Below, one piece after another: positions 1-13,800 of a stretch of 64,000 bases of DNA; within the stretch, counting starts at the first letter, position 1, and the number at the start of each line of letters is the position of its first letter. Under the pieces are notes generated by a model that worked only from the letters and a program-made list of their open reading frames with translations, searched no databases and was not told where the DNA came from. The position numbers and the translations under genes are program-made. This DNA comes from Motacilla alba alba (Eukaryota; Chordata; Aves; Passeriformes; Motacillidae): positions 30,840,786-30,904,785 of the forward strand of contig NC_052021.1 in assembly GCF_015832195.1 (NCBI RefSeq), in the 5' to 3' direction.

Positions 1-3000
1 TGGCAGGAACCTTCATCTTTTCAGCTTTTTATACAGTATTAATTGTCTTAGCTGGGGCAATGCCAAATCTATCTATGTGTGTTTAAAACAGCCTATTACC
101 ATTTAATTGCTTTTGCTGGACCTTAGACATGTCCTAGTTTGAAATCCTGCCATCTCTCCAAAATCTGTAAATCGGGTTCAAGTAAGATAAAGCAGGATGC
201 CAAAAATCACCCTTCAGTGCAAAAATGGATTGAAAGGAAAAGAGCAGGGTGAGAAGAAAATATTAATTGCTGTTAGTTAGAGATGACAAGGCAAGCCCAC
301 GAGCTGGGTGTGTGGGAGCTGTGTTGGTGTCCCTGGGTGCTGCTGGCAGGGGAGCAGAGCTTGAGGGCAGCACCTGGAGCACACAAATGTGTGAGCAAAT
401 TGTGCATCTCTGACTGCCTTCCTAGGGGAGGAAAGGATGGGGTTATCACAAAGGGTACTTTGCTTCATATTACAGTTTACTTCACCTCAAAGGCAACACA
501 GAGTTTTGAACTGTTCTTTTAAATAAGCTGTACAACCCCACAGGGGCCCTTTTGATTTCCACAAATGCTGTGGACAGCATGAAACCAGTCGGTATTTGGG
601 TTTTTTCCCTATGTTGGTGTTTGTTGTTTGTTTGTTAAACATCTCTGTGACTTTAGACAATGTACCTGAACTACCTGCATCTCCCCTCTTTGATCTGCTT
701 TATTAGGACACACAACTTTAGTGAGTACTTGATGCTGTGCTAATGAAATCATAATATTTCCTCATGTTCATTTAACTGGGCTCTTTTTGGTTTTGCTCTG
801 AAAGTTGATGCAAAACCAATTAAAGCATGTTATTGCTATTTAGCAATCCTACTAAGTGTCCCATCCTTGTGTAAAGCAGATGCAAATATTCCTTTCTATT
901 CCCCCAGTATTGATTGTGTTTTAATTTACTGGGATGTTACAGCAAATATTATATTTTATATACAGTGAGTATGTAGTTCTTAGATTCTAAGGAATCAGAA
1001 ATTCTCAGACCTCCACACTTCAACACACATCACTCAATTCAACTTACAGTGACAGCTGTGCATTTCTGTATTGGGAAATATATTTTAAGCATTTGTGGAA
1101 TAACTTACAGAGGTTTTTTTTTTCAGCCATGCCTGTTATTTATTTATTTATTTCAGGTCTCCACAAAATTCCAGGTTTTCTAGTAGGGCTTGTTGGTTTG
1201 ACAGTGACTAACAGTGTACCTAAATTTATTTCTGTCTCTGTTTTACACAGAAATAAAGCATTTCCCAGGGTGATCTGTCATCTGCCTTCTTTCTGTTCCC
1301 AGGATTCAGTCTTGCCTTCTCTTTTCCCTCTCTTGGCTCTCCAGTTGTCCCTGCTGATCCCAGAGGGGTTGTGTCTGGGTCTGAGCACTCTGCAGGCTTA
1401 GGGAGATAAGAAATTTGTCCTTGTTTCACAGACCCTGGTGAAAACCAAGCTCTTTCCAGAGGCAATGTTCTGGTGGAAGCTCAGCAATAATGTTGATTGT
1501 GTAGCCATGGCTAGGAGCTGCTTTGCACTGTTTGCTCTCCTTCTGACTTGGATGTGCTCAGGCAGAGCATCCCTGACCCACTGCTATTAACAGATTTCCC
1601 TTTTTTTTGTGCCTCTTGTGGCTTTTTCACTTGACATTCTCAAACTGTGCAACAGAGAAGGTGAGAGCTGCAGCACTCAGGGTACTTGTTCCAGGCAATT
1701 GCCATGCAGCAGTGTTTATGGAGCTTGAATGCAAAGCATTTTAATGATCTCAGCTTGGCTGACCAAGATTTAATGATTAATAAGAAGAATTATGTTCCAC
1801 AACTGTAAGCCCACCATGTGCATGAAAAAATATTGCTGTTTTTATATATTATCGGTTCTGCCCAGCATTCCAAGGCTTAAAGGCCAATGTAGAGTCTGAT
1901 CCTGTTAGATCTATAATAAAATTTTAAGGAAATAAATATTCCCTGTCATGTAGTCCAAGGGAAGGTGCCTGTGCCATGTTCTCAGTTATTACACATAACC
2001 AAAATATTGCTGTCTGCTATTGCAATGCCAAGCCTGCATTTGTTAATATCTCAGATCTATCTGGTTTATAAGCATGTTAATTGGGTTGGATGAGGTTTTT
2101 TACAGCTCTGGGGTTGTTCATGTAAGCCAGCAGAGCACTTGGGTGAGGGCACCTCTGCCCAGGACATGCAGCGATGGTGATCAGGAGCCACCACCCAGCC
2201 TAAATTGATTTATTTATGGCTTCTCTTGTAACTGTGGCAGGGAACATGCTAGAACAGCAAAATTCAGCAAAGCAAGGACAGCCTCAAAGGGGAGCTTAGC
2301 TGAGATCAGTGGCAGGAGAAGTATTCCATGGATTAAATCGAGCAACAATGATTGCCACAAGGCTTGCTAGGGACTGTGCAGAAGTTCCTCAGTTGTCCCC
2401 AGCCCAGCTCCATGTGAACAGCTTTCCACACAAATCCAGGCTAGTGCAGCTCCTAGGAAGAAACCTCTTCCGACTTCTTTTTGAACTTAATGTGAAAATG
2501 CAAGAAGAAGATGGTTGATGTAGGAAGAACAGAGTGTGCCACAATGTTATAAATGGTCATTTCTACAGAGTACTTCATCGTGGCACATTTATTGGTGCTG
2601 TTTTCCAGAGGCTGCCCATAGTTAAAATAATATATCTTGGGGACAAAGCTTTGCACATTGCCAGCCACATATGGCTCATTGTGGAAACAAACAGCAATTG
2701 AGATCAAAAAGGCATTTTTTTCCTTGCAGCCACTGATGCCTCAAACCATGGAAATATGATATATTTTCAGTAATTACTCTCTGCAGTTCATAATAACCCA
2801 ACATATGCAGAGTGGTGGGAGTTTCTTTGCAGAGCACTGGAGAGCTTCCAGCAGAAGCAACTCAGCTGTTAAGCACCAACGGGAGAGATGAAAACCAGAC
2901 ATGATCCCTTCCTTTGGTATTGGCCTGCTCTGTGCTGGACTCTCACTTGAACCCAAAATTTTGGGACTCCAGGACTTATATATCCACAGGATATTATATA

Positions 3001-3053
3001 TCCACATAACACATCAGAGGGAAAATAAGTTTTAAGGTTATTAATACTCTGTG

Positions 3054-3066
3054 CCCCCCCCCCCCC
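3054..3066. repeat. Poly-C homopolymer run
   Basis: Thirteen consecutive C residues, unusual in this AT-rich setting. A long T run (3187-3203) follows about 120 bp downstream. Both are simple-sequence tracts prone to length variation and sequencing error. No function is implied. Confidence 0.9.
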
Positions 3067-3186
3067 ACTGGAACAGAGAATTCAACTTTCAAATTATTTT
3101 GTGTAATAAAACACAGAGTACCTGTTCAGGAGCCATTGATCATCTCATCTGCTCATCTCCAGCTACCCTTGGGCTTAAGAGAGAGA

Positions 3187-3203
3187 TTTTTTTTTTTTTT
3201 TTT
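3187..3203. repeat. Poly-T homopolymer run
   Basis: Seventeen consecutive T residues followed by GG and another seven T. This is a simple-sequence tract. It could be the remnant of a retroposed poly-A tail on the minus strand, but no adjacent retrocopy is recognisable. Confidence 0.9.
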
Positions 3204-6200
3204 GGTTTTTTTCCCCCTGCCCTGGTTTATGACACAGATTTTTACCAAATCTCCAATGCTCAGATCAAAAGAAAACCCAATATTTGAGTAGAGGGAGGAG
3301 TGGAAGAGGGATGACACTGCTTAAAACTGCCTTAACAATATATGTGCCACTCTTGTGTTCTTCAGCCACCTTGAGATATTTTCATCTGCTTCTTCACATC
3401 AGTCTTTCTTGGGAATCTAAATATTTTGCATGGAAAAAATTGAAGTGAGATATTCTTGTGTCAGATCAAAGGAAGTTTATTGCCCCTGTGGGATTCTCAG
3501 CACGTGTTCAGAGCTGGGCACCACCAGTGAGCCTCTTCTCTGCCTGGGGGCATTTCCCCCTTTGCTGCTCCCCCTCCCCATGAAGAAGTGGCTCCTGTTT
3601 GCTCCATTTTCACCTCCTGGATATTACAACACCCTTGGCTTGGCTCTTCTGTGATGCCACGGATTTAGGGAATAATTTAGTTTGGAAAAGCCCTGCAGGA
3701 TGTGTCTCCTCCTCTTGCTGACGTTGTTTTTCCACGGGGACAGTGCTGGTGTGAGAAGTCCCCTAAGTTAGAGGCAGCTCAAAAAACAGAAGGTAGAGTT
3801 TTGTACCATGGCATTGAACTGTTTTGAAGTCACTGCAGGAAATCCAGGTAATCCCTAAAGAGAAAAGGTGGTGAGACAACAAAATAAATTTTCATTACAT
3901 TACTACACCCAAGGTAGTGCTGAACAGGATGGGAATTCCCCTATGGAAAGAAGAGCAGGAAATATAACAAAATCACTTTTTTAATCAGTTAAAGTGGCTA
4001 AAGACACCCACCATGCGTCTGGGTAAAACCTTTTTAAACTGATTTTCCTTCAGTATGGCATTAGGTTCTCTGCCCAGGCTGTAGTTTCAGTCTCAATCAT
4101 CTACATTTTACAGGCAGATAAATATCTTTATGCATTTTCCCATGGTCTCATTATTTTTCAGTGACCTTGTAAATGTCTTCACTTACTTTATTGTGCTTTT
4201 TAAAACCTCTCTCTAAATCTCTTCTTTGTTGTATTTTCTCTTTTTTTAAAATAAACTCATAGAATTTAGCTCTGAGGCTGATAGGCAGTGAAATAGAAAT
4301 GGGACCAAATGACACAGCTGTTGACTGCTTTCCTAGGACTTGTCCTACTTTTGCTTGTAAAAATTCTAAAGTTTCTCTCCCAGTGACAACTTTGATTAGA
4401 CAAGTGACTAAATTCAGAATGTATCTGTTAAAAACATAATTATAATTGATTTTTTATGCTAAAAACATAAACCAATTGATTTGATTTTTATTTTTGCATC
4501 TCTTTAGATTTTTTTTTTCTTCTCAAATTGATCTTCAGGTTAACTCTGTTTTATTTTAATCTAAATAATCTAAATGTTGATGGTTCTTAGTAGAGCTACT
4601 TTTTTAGTGAGGCAGGTCCTCAAATTCTGTAACCCAGGGTAGATGTGATAGTGAGGGGCTTAAATGTGAGATGTCATTCACTTTACCTCTAAAGACAGAT
4701 GTTAAACAGCAAATATAACCCAGAATTATTCCTGTTATAGTTTATTACTTATTTTTCAGTTTACATAAAGAATTTTTCAATGCAGTCATTAATTTTGTCA
4801 TTGTGGAACAATGTACAATAACTCTCATGCAGCAGACGGGGAGATGAATAAACAAAAGAACAAAATCATCCTGTAGAAAGATGTAAAATCTCCTAAATAT
4901 TACTTTTCTCCTATTCTTTATCTTTTTTAGTATTTTGTTAGCTGCAAAGGAAGTTCAGGCTTGACTACACCAAACTGCCTTTTTAGTCAATCCTTTAAAC
5001 CTTCTGTAATATCATAGTATAGATATTAATATTGAATATTTTAAGCTCGATGTAGTTAATCAGCACTAAGCATTTTCAGGGACCTTTAGGAGAAGAATAT
5101 TTTCTGCCCAAACTGGGGAAAGAGCTCTGATCTCAGAGCTCCTGTGCTCCTGCAGCAGGGAAGGAGATGACAGCATAGGTGGCTGTATATTATTTTGTTG
5201 CTTTAGACTTGGGGTTATTTTATTTTTGTTGGAGCTGTGGCTCTTTGTATCACTTTTCATGGCTGTGCAGATCTAGCCTGCCTTAGGGCAGTGATTTTCT
5301 GAGCTTCAGAGAACTTTTGTGCAAGTGGAAAGGGAGGATAAATAAACACACTGGTTAGCCAGACAAGATAAAGTGTAGGTCTGCTCTTGCATAACATCCA
5401 GCTCTCTATATTTATAAAAATAATTTCAAGCTGCTTTAGGCTCCCCAGAGGAAGAAGAGCAATTTCTTTGGGGAGAGGTAAATACTTCAAGAGAAAAATA
5501 TCCTTTTCTTACCATTATCTAGATCACAGTTTCCAGTGGGAACTCCAAGTAAAAAATTGCAAGTTTAAAGAGTTCTGTACATCAGCTGCTTTGATAAAGA
5601 CATGGCAGCAGTCATTGGGATTGCTGCTCTTGTCAGAACTTGGGATGAAGTTTTCAAAAGTAGTCAGCCTCCTTGTTCTACTCTATTTCAGTGCAAATTA
5701 GGAGAAAAGCTGAATATCCAGATACATCTGAATGCTGAAAAGGGAGTTGGCAGCCCTCAAACCCTCCCAGCAGACATTTGTCCGTGCGTTTAGCAGCCCT
5801 CAGCCAGTTCTGCCCATCTATGTCTTGATGTGCAATTTTTAATATGAACTAAGGGTTTAATGGCAAACTGCCTCATGTTGTGAACCTTAATTTGGTGTCC
5901 CCATTCTCATCCTGAAGAGACTGTGCACAAACAGCCCCATTCTCTGTGGAATTCCTGCTTCTGCCTCGTTTTCTTGCATCCTTTTGCTCTATCTCCCCTG
6001 AGCATCTCTACCCCAGGGTGACAATTCCAAGCCATTCTAGACCTCAGCTGATCTTCCTTTTTTCTCTCCTTTTTGACCTCTTATTGGTAGGGAGGTGCAG
6101 AAAGATGCAGACTTTTCTCTGAGATTAACAAATAGGCATCTTTTTCTAGGAGGGTCTTTCTCCTTCTGCTCATTCTTGGATGCTGTTGCTACATTTTATG

Positions 6201-7690
6201 CTGTCAGATACTTGTCAGGCTTATGTTTGCACCTCCCTGCTAATTACTGAATAATAATTTATCTACATATTAACTACCACAGTCGTCTTGTCTGATTTCA
6301 ATGGCTTTATTGCCACTTCTGTTTTATGGATGACTCTTCATTAGGGTCTGGATGGAGATATCACTGTAGGGCACTTTGGAGTGCTGTACTTCCAAAAATA
6401 AAACTGAACCATTTCAAATATGGCTAGGAATTGAGGGTGTGTGTGAAAACCTTTGGAAAAGCAGAATGCCATTTGAAATATGCAAAGTGTTTTTAGTACT
6501 TTAGCAAAGTGTTTATCACATTTCAGGTGTGGGTAGGAGGTGCATGTATAGAGTGTAGTCTTCTCAGGCCCTGAAAACTACAGGTTATAGATCAGTGTAA
6601 CCCTTTAAATTGTGTTTTCATTAACAAAAGAGAAAAATTGAAAGCATTTTTCATGGAATTTGTGAAAGAGCTGTTTACTTGTAAATTTTTGGAACAGATA
6701 TATTGATTTTGCTTTGACGTTTTATTTTTTTTGGTCACATTCTTTTCTTTGTTACAGAGAAAAAAAAAGCTCCCTGAAATGAGAAAGGGAGGGAGTAGGG
6801 GAAATGTGACATCACATAAATTTTTTTAACCTCTTTTTTTTTTTAATGAAGAATTTATTATGATTTTGTTAAAAGCAGCCTGCTTTTCAGTGAGGTGCTC
6901 CAATGAGCTTTTGTTTGTCTTTAATACAGAACTTAAAATTATTACAATCACCCTTAGAATGTCCAGGCTGCCCAGGCACTGTGATTTTGGGAAGCTCAGG
7001 GGGACTGAAGGACGTGCCTGAGAGGGAACACTTGAGCTGTGTCTAATTCCAGCCCCTCTGGAGGGCTCTCCAAGGAGCTGCAGTGGGATTTCTGGCACTC
7101 TTTTCATGTGGTTCTCAGCAATTGTTCCTGCTTTTTTCCTGATAGTGCTCACAGGGAGCCCAAGAAATGATGGAGCAGTGGCGTGTCCTGGGGACCTGCT
7201 GTGGGGCAGATGCTGGATTTTAGCCACTGGCTCTGCCAACCATCAGCCCCTTTCTCTGTCCCTTACTTTGAAATGTCAGGCAGGGCACTGCAGGTTGAAT
7301 TGTACAATTTGTGCTTCTGAAATGCATAAATGTGCTTCTTTGTCTCCTTTTCACCTTTATGTCCTTTAGGACATGCTTTTAAAAGAGTGTTCAGGTTAAG
7401 GCAAGATTCTGGTGCTGAAACCACTCCTTTTGGGGTGTTCAGTTCCAAATTACCTAATTAGGACCACTAATTCTTCGCTGTGAAAAGTTTCTGTGGAAAT
7501 GTGTTACATTTGGATAAAGGTTTCCTTGGTCTAGAACGATTAGATTTTTGGGATGTCCACAGCAATAAATGTATTTTCATTTACCAGAAAAGCAAGGGGA
7601 GGATCTCCTCAGTTTCTTGTATCTTCTGCTGAACTTGAATAGGTTAATTTTGAAGGGAATTGGAGCTATGAGAAGCAGAAATTTTATAAT

Positions 7691-7838
7691 ACCATAGAAC
7701 CATGGAATGGTTTGGGTTGGCAGGAACCTTAGAGATCATCTCCTTCCAACCCCCTCCCATGGCCAGAAACACTTTCCACTATCCCAGGTTCCTCTGAGGC
7801 CATCCCACCTGGCCTTGAATGCTTCCAGGGATGGGACA
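7691..7838 (-). mobile_element. CR1 LINE 3' end fragment, truncated
   Basis: The segment matches, from memory, the 3' terminal region of avian CR1 non-LTR retrotransposons in reverse orientation. It starts with the degenerate ATTCTATG-type terminal motif (CCATAGAACCATGGAATGG). The phrase around TTTGGGTTGG follows, then the segment corresponding to the 'ccatcc..cctggccttgaa' part of the element. Only about 150 bp remain, so the copy is heavily 5'-truncated, as is usual for CR1, and carries no coding capacity. Divergence suggests an old insertion. The subfamily cannot be assigned by eye. Confidence 0.88.
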
Positions 7839-10435
7839 GAACATATTTAAACACGTTTCCATGTATTTTAAATGTATTTCCATAAAATATTTCATCAGAA
7901 GTTAGAGGAAGAAACAGAATTTCATGCAGCAGGCTTGCTGCCAGGCTGTTTCCAGCTCAGGATACATTTAACCCTTTTTTTTGCTGAACAATTTAGTGGA
8001 CTGTGCAGTGAGTAGGCAGGTGCTGGGCTTTTGGAGCACTTCCTTCACACAAAACTCTTCTTTTTCTGTTGTGATCTGGGTAAGAGCCCAGTTCCTACGC
8101 TTAATAAATGGGTGACCAGGTACCAGGCACAAGAAAAGGACTGATCCCCCTCTCTTGAGACACACTGCCTGATGTCATGTGGGCTGACTGCTGCTCACAC
8201 TCCCTGTCCTGGAAGATTTAAACCCTGTTTGCAGGACTGCAAACCCCAGAAGAAAGCAAACATGAGGGATGAAGTGAGAGAGCTAAAATCACCTTGAATA
8301 ATGGTGCTCCACTGCAATCACAGCTGGCTTTGCTCTTGTGGAAAGAGAGCTGCTTGCAGGGGTCGGGCTGTAATGAAGTTTTGTGCTGTAGACAAGGGAA
8401 TCTGATGTAATCAGATTGATGGAACAAAATCAGATATTCAAGGGAGAGGCAATTAATCCTTCGTTTAAAGACATTCAGATCAGCAAGACTTCTCCTGTTA
8501 AGGACATAAATAAGTCTCTAATGTGGACTTCATGATAGGTAACTCCTGCAGAGGCATCTATCAGCTGTGTATAATGGTAATTTGCAGCTCCCTGAGGAGT
8601 TTGAGACAACAGCTGACAATTTCTCAGGTTTTTTTTTGCTGCTAGCATTCACAGCAGGGTTAGCCTCTTGCTCGAGAAGTGGGCCTGGCCTTTTAGAAGA
8701 TTGGTATCATTCTAATTTTCTACTGTTCTGAGGAAGATAAAAAGTTGGCCTGAGGAAAGTAAAAGGCTGGCTCTAAGAAATGAAACACTGGAAAACTCCT
8801 GGCTTATGAAAAATTCTACATCAAGCTCATGGTCCAACTGTGCAGATAGAAGAAGGGCTGGCCTGTCATTAGAGTTGATAAATCAGAAGAAGAGCACTGC
8901 TCATTAGGACCTCATTCAGAATACTCATGCTCTGAGACAGATCTTAAAAAAATAGTTGCTTGACAAACATGGTTTCTTGTAATATGTTTCCCTCTTGAAA
9001 GCTGTGTGAGCAGTTTTATTCTCTTGTGGAAGTTTTCTACTACTTTTTCTTAGTTTTACTGAGCTTGGAAATACCAATTTAACCAATCACTGTAAAGCTT
9101 TTTTAGCTAAAGAAATAAAAATCTGTATTTTGAAGACCAAACTGCCATCAGATGGCTCAGTCTGGTGGGTGCTCAGCCCATCTTGATGCCTCCAAGGCTC
9201 TCTCTGTCCAGGGAAAAGTGAGTTTGGCACAAGCCACCCACTCATAGAGTTCTCATTGTCTCTTAGGCACTCTGTGTCAATGTAAGATTTCCTAATCTCA
9301 TTTTTCTTAAGATTTCTTCATTTTCTTCCTTGCCCTTTCTGTGCTAGCAACACAGATAGGTTAGCTATTAGTCATGAAGTAGTAGATTCCCTTATAAGTC
9401 TCAATGATAAAAAACAAAAAGAAAAAAGGCAAAAGTGAGTTTTAATTGACATGTTGCAAGTGTGTATGATCAGGCCTTCTGAAGAATCTGTGCCAGGGAT
9501 TTCCAAGGAGCTCTGGAAGTGTTTTAGGGCTCAGTGTTACCCTCAGAGGTGAGAAATTGAGCTGGGGCAGCTGCACAGAGCATCCACACAGCAGAGCAGC
9601 CTCATGGAATGGTTTTATAAACAGTCACTGGAGCAGCTCCATCACTGAACACAGAATATTGATCTGCTCCACAGAGGTGAAAGAATAAAGCCTGTAAATA
9701 GAAATGCCTACCCAACCTTTCTTCATATAAATTAAGAAAAGTGAGGTTAGAAAGAGAACTTTGCCTACAGTGTGTTACCACGTCAAGCCTTTGTGACAAG
9801 TTAAACATTTAACATAATTGTTTTATTTATCATTGCATAGACCATCATAACTACTGATGTTGGATAGTTTTTATACCTGTGCACTCTCTCCCTGGCTGCG
9901 TGATCCAGTCAGACCAAGGTCATGCATCCAACTTCCTTACAAAAAGCAGTTCATGTGTTCTACAGAAAAATAAAACTTCTGAGCAGGAGTGAAAGTGATA
10001 GCTCATGTAAAAGGACAAAGAAAGGAGAACATCTTACTGTGGGACAATATTTTTCTCTCTTTCTAGTTTTCCTATACTGTGAGACCCTCCTGCTTCTGTT
10101 GGTAGCTCTCCATATTCATAAAAGAGACAGTCAGTGTTTTGAAGAAAGGTATTTACCTTTTTGATGGACCAGGCATGTTCTCTACTAATGTCATTCTTTT
10201 AAAAAAACAATTAGAAAAGGTTTTCTTTGCTTTCACAGAAATGCTTGTGCATTATAAATAAGGGAAGTAAATTGCCCTGATTTTCTTCACATTGTTATTC
10301 AACATACTCAAGAGTTTATGATGTCTCTCTTAGCCTTTTCATCTCTAGATTAAACAGCCACCATTCCTGAATTATTTGTTTTCACTGCAAAGGAATATGC
10401 AATAAGCATATTGTATAATGGTAGTCACAGAATGA

Positions 10436-10500
10436 TTTATATATATATATAAATATATGTAATATATATAATGGATTATAATATATACTAAAGATATATT
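10436..10500. repeat. TA-rich microsatellite
   Basis: An imperfect (TA)n tract interrupted by AAT and GTA units. It lies in otherwise unique sequence and can form local hairpins. It is probably length-polymorphic. Confidence 0.85.
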
Positions 10501-12499
10501 CTTATGTGTTTGAGAGACCATCAGACATGACAGAATATCTGAATAAGAAAATAAGCATTAAGTGGAACAGGATAAGTACTAGGAATTAGAGTAGGGTATG
10601 AAATAATGTATTTACCAATACTGATTAGCAAAAACAATTTAAAAAACCACAAAAAAGAGGGAGCTGCTTGCAGCTGTATGCCAGTCAGCTGTAAAGGAAT
10701 GGGATTTGTGATGTTCAGGAAGACTGAGATAATTCCACACACATCACAATTCACCAAGGATGACCCATAGATTTATAGGATGCCTATCAGAAGACACTTT
10801 GCCTGGGAGATGAAGAGAATTCAGTGTTGAAGAAACAGAGCAAATAAACATTAAATTAATAGAACTAGGGTCCTTGGAGAGCAGAGCTTGATTAACAGCA
10901 ACTCTGCCAAAAAAAAGTTAAATGGGCAGTGACAGTGATCTAATGGCAGGAGCTGGAATGGAATTTGGAAATAAAAACAGACTCTAGGAGGAAAAATCCT
11001 GGAGGAGGAAAGATGGATCAGAGTTCCTCCCTGGAAGGGCTCCTAAATGGACAGTTTCAGTTCGAGAACCAAGAAGTGCTCTGCTCTGATTTGCCTCCTG
11101 TGGCAGTTTTTGGACCCCGCGGATGTAAAAACAGGAAGGTGTTCATTCCATATGGGTGAAAAGGTGTTGGACTGCTCTGGTAGCTAATTAAGAACAGGCT
11201 CTAATGATGATTCTGTAGCTTTGTCTTAACCCAATGAAGAAGGAAAATTGGTTGAGTGAATGTGGGGCCAAAAGGAACCCAATAAATCAAGTATTGGGTT
11301 AATAAAATGATAAGATAATCAATAAGACAAAATAATATTAAAATATTGTAAAAAGATAATGAAAGTTAAACCTAGTGTAGTCCCATAAAGAAAAAAAAAA
11401 AGAGTTTCCCACTCATTTTGATAATTTTCCTATAAATCCCAGTTCTGTTTCAACAAATTAAAAGCTAATTGTAAGAAAACAAGAAACTGCAATTGCTTCT
11501 GCTTGTTATTGAGAAAAGATTTAAATTTCCTAGGGACCAGATAAACTAAGCATCAAAGTATAGCAGCATGACATTTCTTTTCATTTCTAATTTTTCATGT
11601 GGCATTTTCACTGGACACATCAGAGAAAGCAGCAGGCAGGCTGTTTTGGCTTTAAATTTTGGAAAAAGAAGCAGTAGATAATTCAGATGCAAACAGATGT
11701 AAGATCAGCATAAAAGATGCTGTTTTGGGAAAGCCAGTGACATTAGCTAATCAAGAAACCTCACATTTCTGTCTAACTGCTTTTCTTTGCTAGATCTCTT
11801 GAGGCTGCCAGCAGCAATCACTTTGTTAACCAGAAAACAAAATGGTAATTGAGAATTCACTTTAAAATGCAACTTTCTGAATAAATCCAGGTCCAGAACA
11901 AAAAATTATGCAAGCCTAATGGATTATGTTAAAAAGGAAGACCTAGAGGGTGAGATTAATCACAGTGGAAAGTGCTGAAGGAGTTTTGTTGAATGTTTGA
12001 GGAATGAAAAATGTGAATTATTAGCAAAAAACCCCACAAACCAAAACCAAAATAAACCTAAAGCTAGAGCAGAAACCTGAAAGCTTTAAAATGGAAAGAA
12101 ATGGAGCCAAGTCCTCTCTCGGGGCTGGTGCTGAGACCCATAAATCTGGAATTGCTTGTGTGTGATGCTGAGAAGAGGCAAAGGAGGAAACCTAAACCCA
12201 CAACAACCCCCCACAGCAGTGTTTGTGCCCTTCAGAAATCAGTGGAAGTGATTAAACAGGTATTTAACCCAGACCAAAATCAAAGCATGAACTTCCTGCA
12301 GCACCTCTGCCCTCAGAAATGTTTCCATCAAGGTTTCCTCTGCTTGGAGTTGTTTTTAAATTGAATCTTCTCATGTGGAGTATTAAAGCCTTGTTTTTCC
12401 TCGTGTTTATCTTTTGGCAAAGAGAAGTCAGATGTGACGTGGGGAAACCAGGCTTTCCAGCCTTCCCCAGCAGCTGAGTGGGACACTGTGCAGGACAGA

Positions 12500-12530
12500 G
12501 TGGTGACAGTGGTGACACTGTGGTGACACT
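12500..12530. repeat. Short GTGGTGACA-type tandem repeat
   Basis: About three imperfect copies of a 9-11 bp unit containing TGGTGACA. It is a small, local replication-slippage product with no evident function. Confidence 0.75.
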
Positions 12531-13568
12531 GCCCTTACACTCCCGTGTGGTGTGAGCACAGGACAGCCAGGCTGAGCTTCTGAAAGAGAAATTGTATTTC
12601 CAGGTTTCTAAAGAGGAAAGAGTAGCTTACAAATATAATCAAGTGTAGAGACAGATCTGGTGACTTTGTGCTGTCCTAAAACAGGTTAGTGTTTTAAATT
12701 GTTATGAAGGTGGGACTATTCTCCTAATTTTTACATTATCTTTTTTTTTTGTTTATTTTTAACAGTTAATTCTAATTTAGATCCCCAGTTTAGTTTTCTA
12801 GGACATACACAAGACTGCCAGTATCTGTTGTGTTAGAGGAGATAAAAACCTCTTGCTTTCCACATTGTATTAGAGCAGGATTGTGTGGATGATCTCCCCA
12901 AAATCAGTCCTAAGGTGGCATTTAGCTCCATTTTCCACCTGAAATTTTAATGGGATATTCTAAATTGATTCTCCTTATCCTTTGGGCCCACCTGTGTGTT
13001 GGCTTGAGGGGCAAAGGGCTGAAGGGTTTGTATTGTGGGGCTGGATCAGTTGATTCCAAAGTTCAATCACACAGCAGGATTATTTTTCTTTCCTTCCTTC
13101 AGGAAGAAAAGACATTTGACCCAGACATTCTGCCCCAGAGAACCCCTGGGTCCTGAGAGCCTCTTCTAACAGATTCACATTCCAAACTAGGAAAGGATAA
13201 CCCATCCATTCATAGCTGTGATGTTGGCAGAGTCCCCAAGACGTAAATTCCCCTGACACCCTCTCCAAGTCTGAATGCTGAGTAACTCATCCAATTTTCA
13301 GAGTAGATTTAAATTCTGTTCATTAATTTGTAGAGCAATTACATCCTCATGTAAAGTCGGCATGCTTCAAAGAAACAACTGAAGAACCAAAAGGATTGAA
13401 AAATAGCTACAAGGCACAAGCATGTTAAATTTCCAGTTTTAAAAACTAACCTTACAAATGCATAAATGTTCTGTTGAATCATACAAATCATAAAAGAAAA
13501 TACATATGTTAAACCCATCATCCTTGTTTCTTTGCAGAGTTTACATAAAGTAAATTAAATTACTATTC

Positions 13569-13800
13569 CTACAAACCGAAAGTGGCTTTTTTACATAGAT
13601 TAGTGGACTCAATTCTTTGTTCACGCTGCATTTGCTGTTCTGAATCTGTCAATGGCAGCCTTATTACACCTGATTTATCTGTGACATTGCTCTCTGCTGT
13701 GTGGGAGCTGAGCTGTGTGTTGAACGGGTCGATAGTGAATCGATCCTGATGAACTCTGGACGTTTCTCTCATGGATCTGCTGCTGCTCGAGGTGTCCTCC
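13569..13800 (-). CDS. Candidate last coding exon of an unidentified gene
   Basis: A minus-strand frame of about 77 codons ends in TAG at 13569-13571. A plausible splice acceptor lies immediately upstream, where a pyrimidine-rich stretch ends in CCCAG at about 13801. Alternative acceptors lie up to about 13846, and the frame closes at a TAA near 13862. The translation is polar. It begins with a serine cluster (EDTSSSSRSMRETS), continues through DRFTIDPFN and an acidic/glutamine-rich stretch (SEQQMQREQRIE), and ends in CKKATFGL. It has no membrane segment or zinc-binding pattern and looks like a disordered C-terminal tail. Several CpGs survive within 250 bp of CpG-depleted DNA, which supports purifying selection. 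AT-rich sequence after the stop resembles a 3' UTR. I do not recognise the family, and no upstream exon was found. It could still be a pseudo-exon or a conserved non-coding element that happens to be open. Confidence 0.4.

Larger units (their letters stand above)
1..7690. other. Unique AT-rich non-coding sequence
   Basis: No supported gene, RNA or transposon was seen here. The stretch is AT-rich and CpG-poor, with scattered homopolymer runs. The open frames are short and overlap one another on both strands without domain-like sequence, as expected by chance. The longest is a minus-strand frame of about 137 codons at 6826-7239, which has no recognisable motif. Weakly conserved or diverged repeats could be missed by eye. 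Confidence 0.6.
7839..13568. other. Unique non-coding sequence upstream of candidate exon
   Basis: No transposon or gene was recognised except the simple repeat at 10436-10500 and a small GTGGTGACA-type triplication at about 12500-12530. The portion at 8440-8600 is rich in homeodomain-type TAAT cores and may be a conserved non-coding element, but this was not tested. The part at 12750-13568 would be the 3' UTR of the minus-strand candidate exon if that exon is real. A minus-strand AATAAA hexamer is present at about 12752-12757. Confidence 0.5.

Noticed and set aside
2453..2707. 84-codon minus-strand frame with protein-like look
   Set aside because: The middle reads like plausible protein, but there is no good splice acceptor, no CpG retention and no family I recognise. 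An alignment would be needed before calling an exon.
6826..7239. 137-codon minus-strand open frame
   Set aside because: No recognisable motif. It ends in a lysine run encoded by a poly-T tract, and a plus-strand frame overlaps it. Not supported as a gene.
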